Position numbers and translations under genes: made by a program. A stretch of 64,000 bases of DNA from Pseudohalocynthiibacter aestuariivivens (GTDB lineage Bacteria > Pseudomonadota > Alphaproteobacteria > Rhodobacterales > Rhodobacteraceae), in assembly GCF_018457175.1 (NCBI RefSeq), contig NZ_JAGFNU010000001.1:620001-684000 (forward strand). The letters are read 5' to 3'. The notes below the pieces were generated by a model. The model saw only the letters and a program-made list of their open reading frames with translations. It did not search any database and had not been told where the DNA came from. Positions within the stretch are counted from its first letter, which is position 1; each line of letters begins with the position of its first letter. Positions 63,007-64,000 of the stretch are shown here, one piece after another.

Positions 63007-64000
63007 CTCAGCAGGTTCCCCAATCTTGACATGCCGCCAGGGCCTTTCCGCTCTGCAGGAGTGGGCTGTGCCGGTGCCGTGCTTGGCCGCGGCGATCCAC
63101 CTGCAAAACCGCTTATTCCACTCGGCTGACGACCCGGCGGTGCTGGGCGGGGCGGGGGGTTAAGTTGTGCTGCAGGGGGTGCAACAGGCGGTGGTGTTGA
63201 AATCTGTTCCCGGAACAGGAACCGAAGCCTGTCGCTTGTGCGATTCCGGAACCCTTCACGCTGTCGCAGGTTTTCGCGTAGCAAGGCATGTGGATCGCCC
63301 TCGTTGCCAACACTTGGTCCTGTGGCGGGTTCGCCCCAGGGTGCGGTGTCTTCGTCGTAGAGGCGATTATAACCGTTTAGGAAAACGTCTTCTTCATCGA
63401 GCCACTGATTTCTCACCTCTTCCGGCAGGATTTCATGCGCAAACCGGGAGTTTCGTTTAAAAGCGGATTCTTCGGCTCTTTGGCGCGCCTCAATTTCTGC
63501 AATTCTTGCGCGTCGATCACGTGCTTCCTCTTCCCTTTCGAGGTCCCTTTCGCGTCTGCGTTCACTTGGTGTGTAGACGGGTTCTCTGCGGTTCTCGGTT
63601 GCGTTGTTGCCAGCGGACCCGGTGCTTGGCTCCGATCCGCCAGAGCCGCCTTGGTCATTGTTGTCCACGTTACCGCTATTGTCTTCATCAGAAGCGCGGC
63701 CGATCTCGTCTTCGACTTCATCTTTGAAAATGCTGGTGACGTTGTCCCAGATCTTCGCAATGCTATCGAATAAACCCTCTGTCGGTTCCACATCTGCGCC
63801 GATCCCACCATTTCCGGATGGAATTGCGCCGGTTGTATCGCGGAAAGTGAAAGGATCTCCCGCCGCATATTCATAGGGCAGCGGAGAGGCCAGTGGACCA
63901 AATGGTTCTGGCGAAAGGAACTGGCCGATCTCAGGGTCCATCGCGCGGATCGCGGTCAGATAAAGTCCCGACGCCGGATCAAAAAGCATTCCGTCAAGTT
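63003..64000 (-). CDS. RHS/YD-repeat protein, C-terminal end (partial)
   Basis: Runs in from the right edge; about 332 codons are visible. The start carries the RHS-associated core: LFDPASGLYLTAIRAMDPEIGQFLSPEPFG and LPYEYAAGDPFTFRDTTG. In polymorphic toxins the segment after the core is the toxin; here it is an acidic, Asn/Gly/Ser-rich linker, a charged coiled-coil region (ERRRERDLEREEEARDRRA) and a Pro-rich tail (STPPPVAPPAAQLNPPPRP) ending in SRLGNLLR, with no nuclease or other toxin motif that I can see. The stop overlaps the PEGA/TPR gene by 4 bases, so the two are one transcription unit. Confidence 0.82.
   Translation of the reverse strand, partial: LDGMLFDPASGLYLTAIRAMDPEIGQFLSPEPFGPLASPLPYEYAAGDPFTFRDTTGAIPSGNGGIGADVEPTEGLFDSIAKIWDNVTSIFKDEVEDEIGRASDEDNSGNVDNNDQGGSGGSEPSTGSAGNNATENRREPVYTPSERRRERDLEREEEARDRRARIAEIEARQRAEESAFKRNSRFAHEILPEEVRNQWLDEEDVFLNGYNRLYDEDTAPWGEPATGPSVGNEGDPHALLRENLRQREGFRNRTSDRLRFLFREQISTPPPVAPPAAQLNPPPRPAPPGRQPSGISGFAGGSPRPSTAPAQPTPAERKGPGGMSRLGNLLR

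Noticed and set aside
1-64000. tRNA, rRNA, CRISPR, insertion sequence or prophage
   Set aside because: No cloverleaf, repeat-spacer array, transposase, integrase or phage structural gene was seen; the only repeats are those listed.

Overview
The window is a stretch of chromosome from an alphaproteobacterium, most probably a marine Rhodobacterales (Roseobacter-type) species. The evidence is indirect: the tail of crotonyl-CoA carboxylase/reductase (ethylmalonyl-CoA pathway) at the left edge, a fused FAD/GcvT-type dehydrogenase, a BMP-type nucleoside ABC transporter, a short-form ProS, candidate Irr- and FNR-type operator sites, and intergenic repeats of a kind I recall from roseobacters. Genes are tightly packed with many 1- and 4-base stop/start overlaps. 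I saw no tRNA, rRNA, CRISPR, insertion sequence or prophage.

Layout. 1-4.4 kb: ccr tail, a Dda/RecD-like helicase coupled to an SDR oxidoreductase, and a convergent TauE/SafE exporter plus TIGR02186 pair. 4.4-9.2 kb: BMP-type ABC importer (binding protein, double ATPase, two permeases). 9.3-11.5 kb: nifU-like scaffold, tsaB, rimI, with a well-formed promoter and candidate Irr box, and an intact FosX. 11.7-17.7 kb: LysE exporter, UspA, branched-chain aminotransferase, VOC protein, trpS, a catalytically dead rhomboid, murJ. 17.7-25.7 kb: glnD, an LpoA-like lipoprotein, divergent rsmI-yraN, gshB, an esterase, and ompW behind a perfect FNR-type box. 25.9-37.1 kb: yifB/comM, a GST with a TRASH-type tail, cobC-like and cobU, then coaBC-dut and a membrane-anchored ThiF/MoeB protein, an M3 peptidase, a CDF transporter, an SH3 protein and a 2-hydroxyacid dehydrogenase. 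37.1-49 kb: a long palindromic repeat, a broken taurine dioxygenase, panB-panC, the FAD/GcvT dehydrogenase, a DMT exporter, a methyltransferase, a response regulator, a DAO-type oxidase with an aldo/keto reductase, and proS. 49-53.5 kb: lolC/E-lolD, an Ldh-family dehydrogenase, two small c-type cytochromes, a YdcZ-type membrane protein. 53.7-56.4 kb: an AT-rich membrane orphan coupled to parE.

56.6-64 kb is the most unusual part. Three large minus-strand genes run leftward from beyond the right edge: the end of an RHS/YD-repeat protein, a 1307-residue secreted PEGA / beta-helix / TPR protein that overlaps it by 4 bases, and a 768-residue secreted protein with a transglutaminase-like fold whose nucleophile position is Ser. 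The first and last both end in Pro/Arg-rich tails. I read them as one envelope or extracellular assembly of unknown function and regard it as the best candidate for an undescribed system.

Other points of interest: a taurine dioxygenase inactivated by an exact 14-bp tandem duplication plus a nonsense codon, a homopolymer frameshift in the parE-linked orphan whose repair restores a membrane helix and a stop beside a 13-bp perfect hairpin, a rhomboid lacking all catalytic positions, a GST-TRASH fusion, and a three-copy intergenic repeat with two copies head to head. All functional assignments rest on reading motifs and translated sequence by eye; no database search was run.
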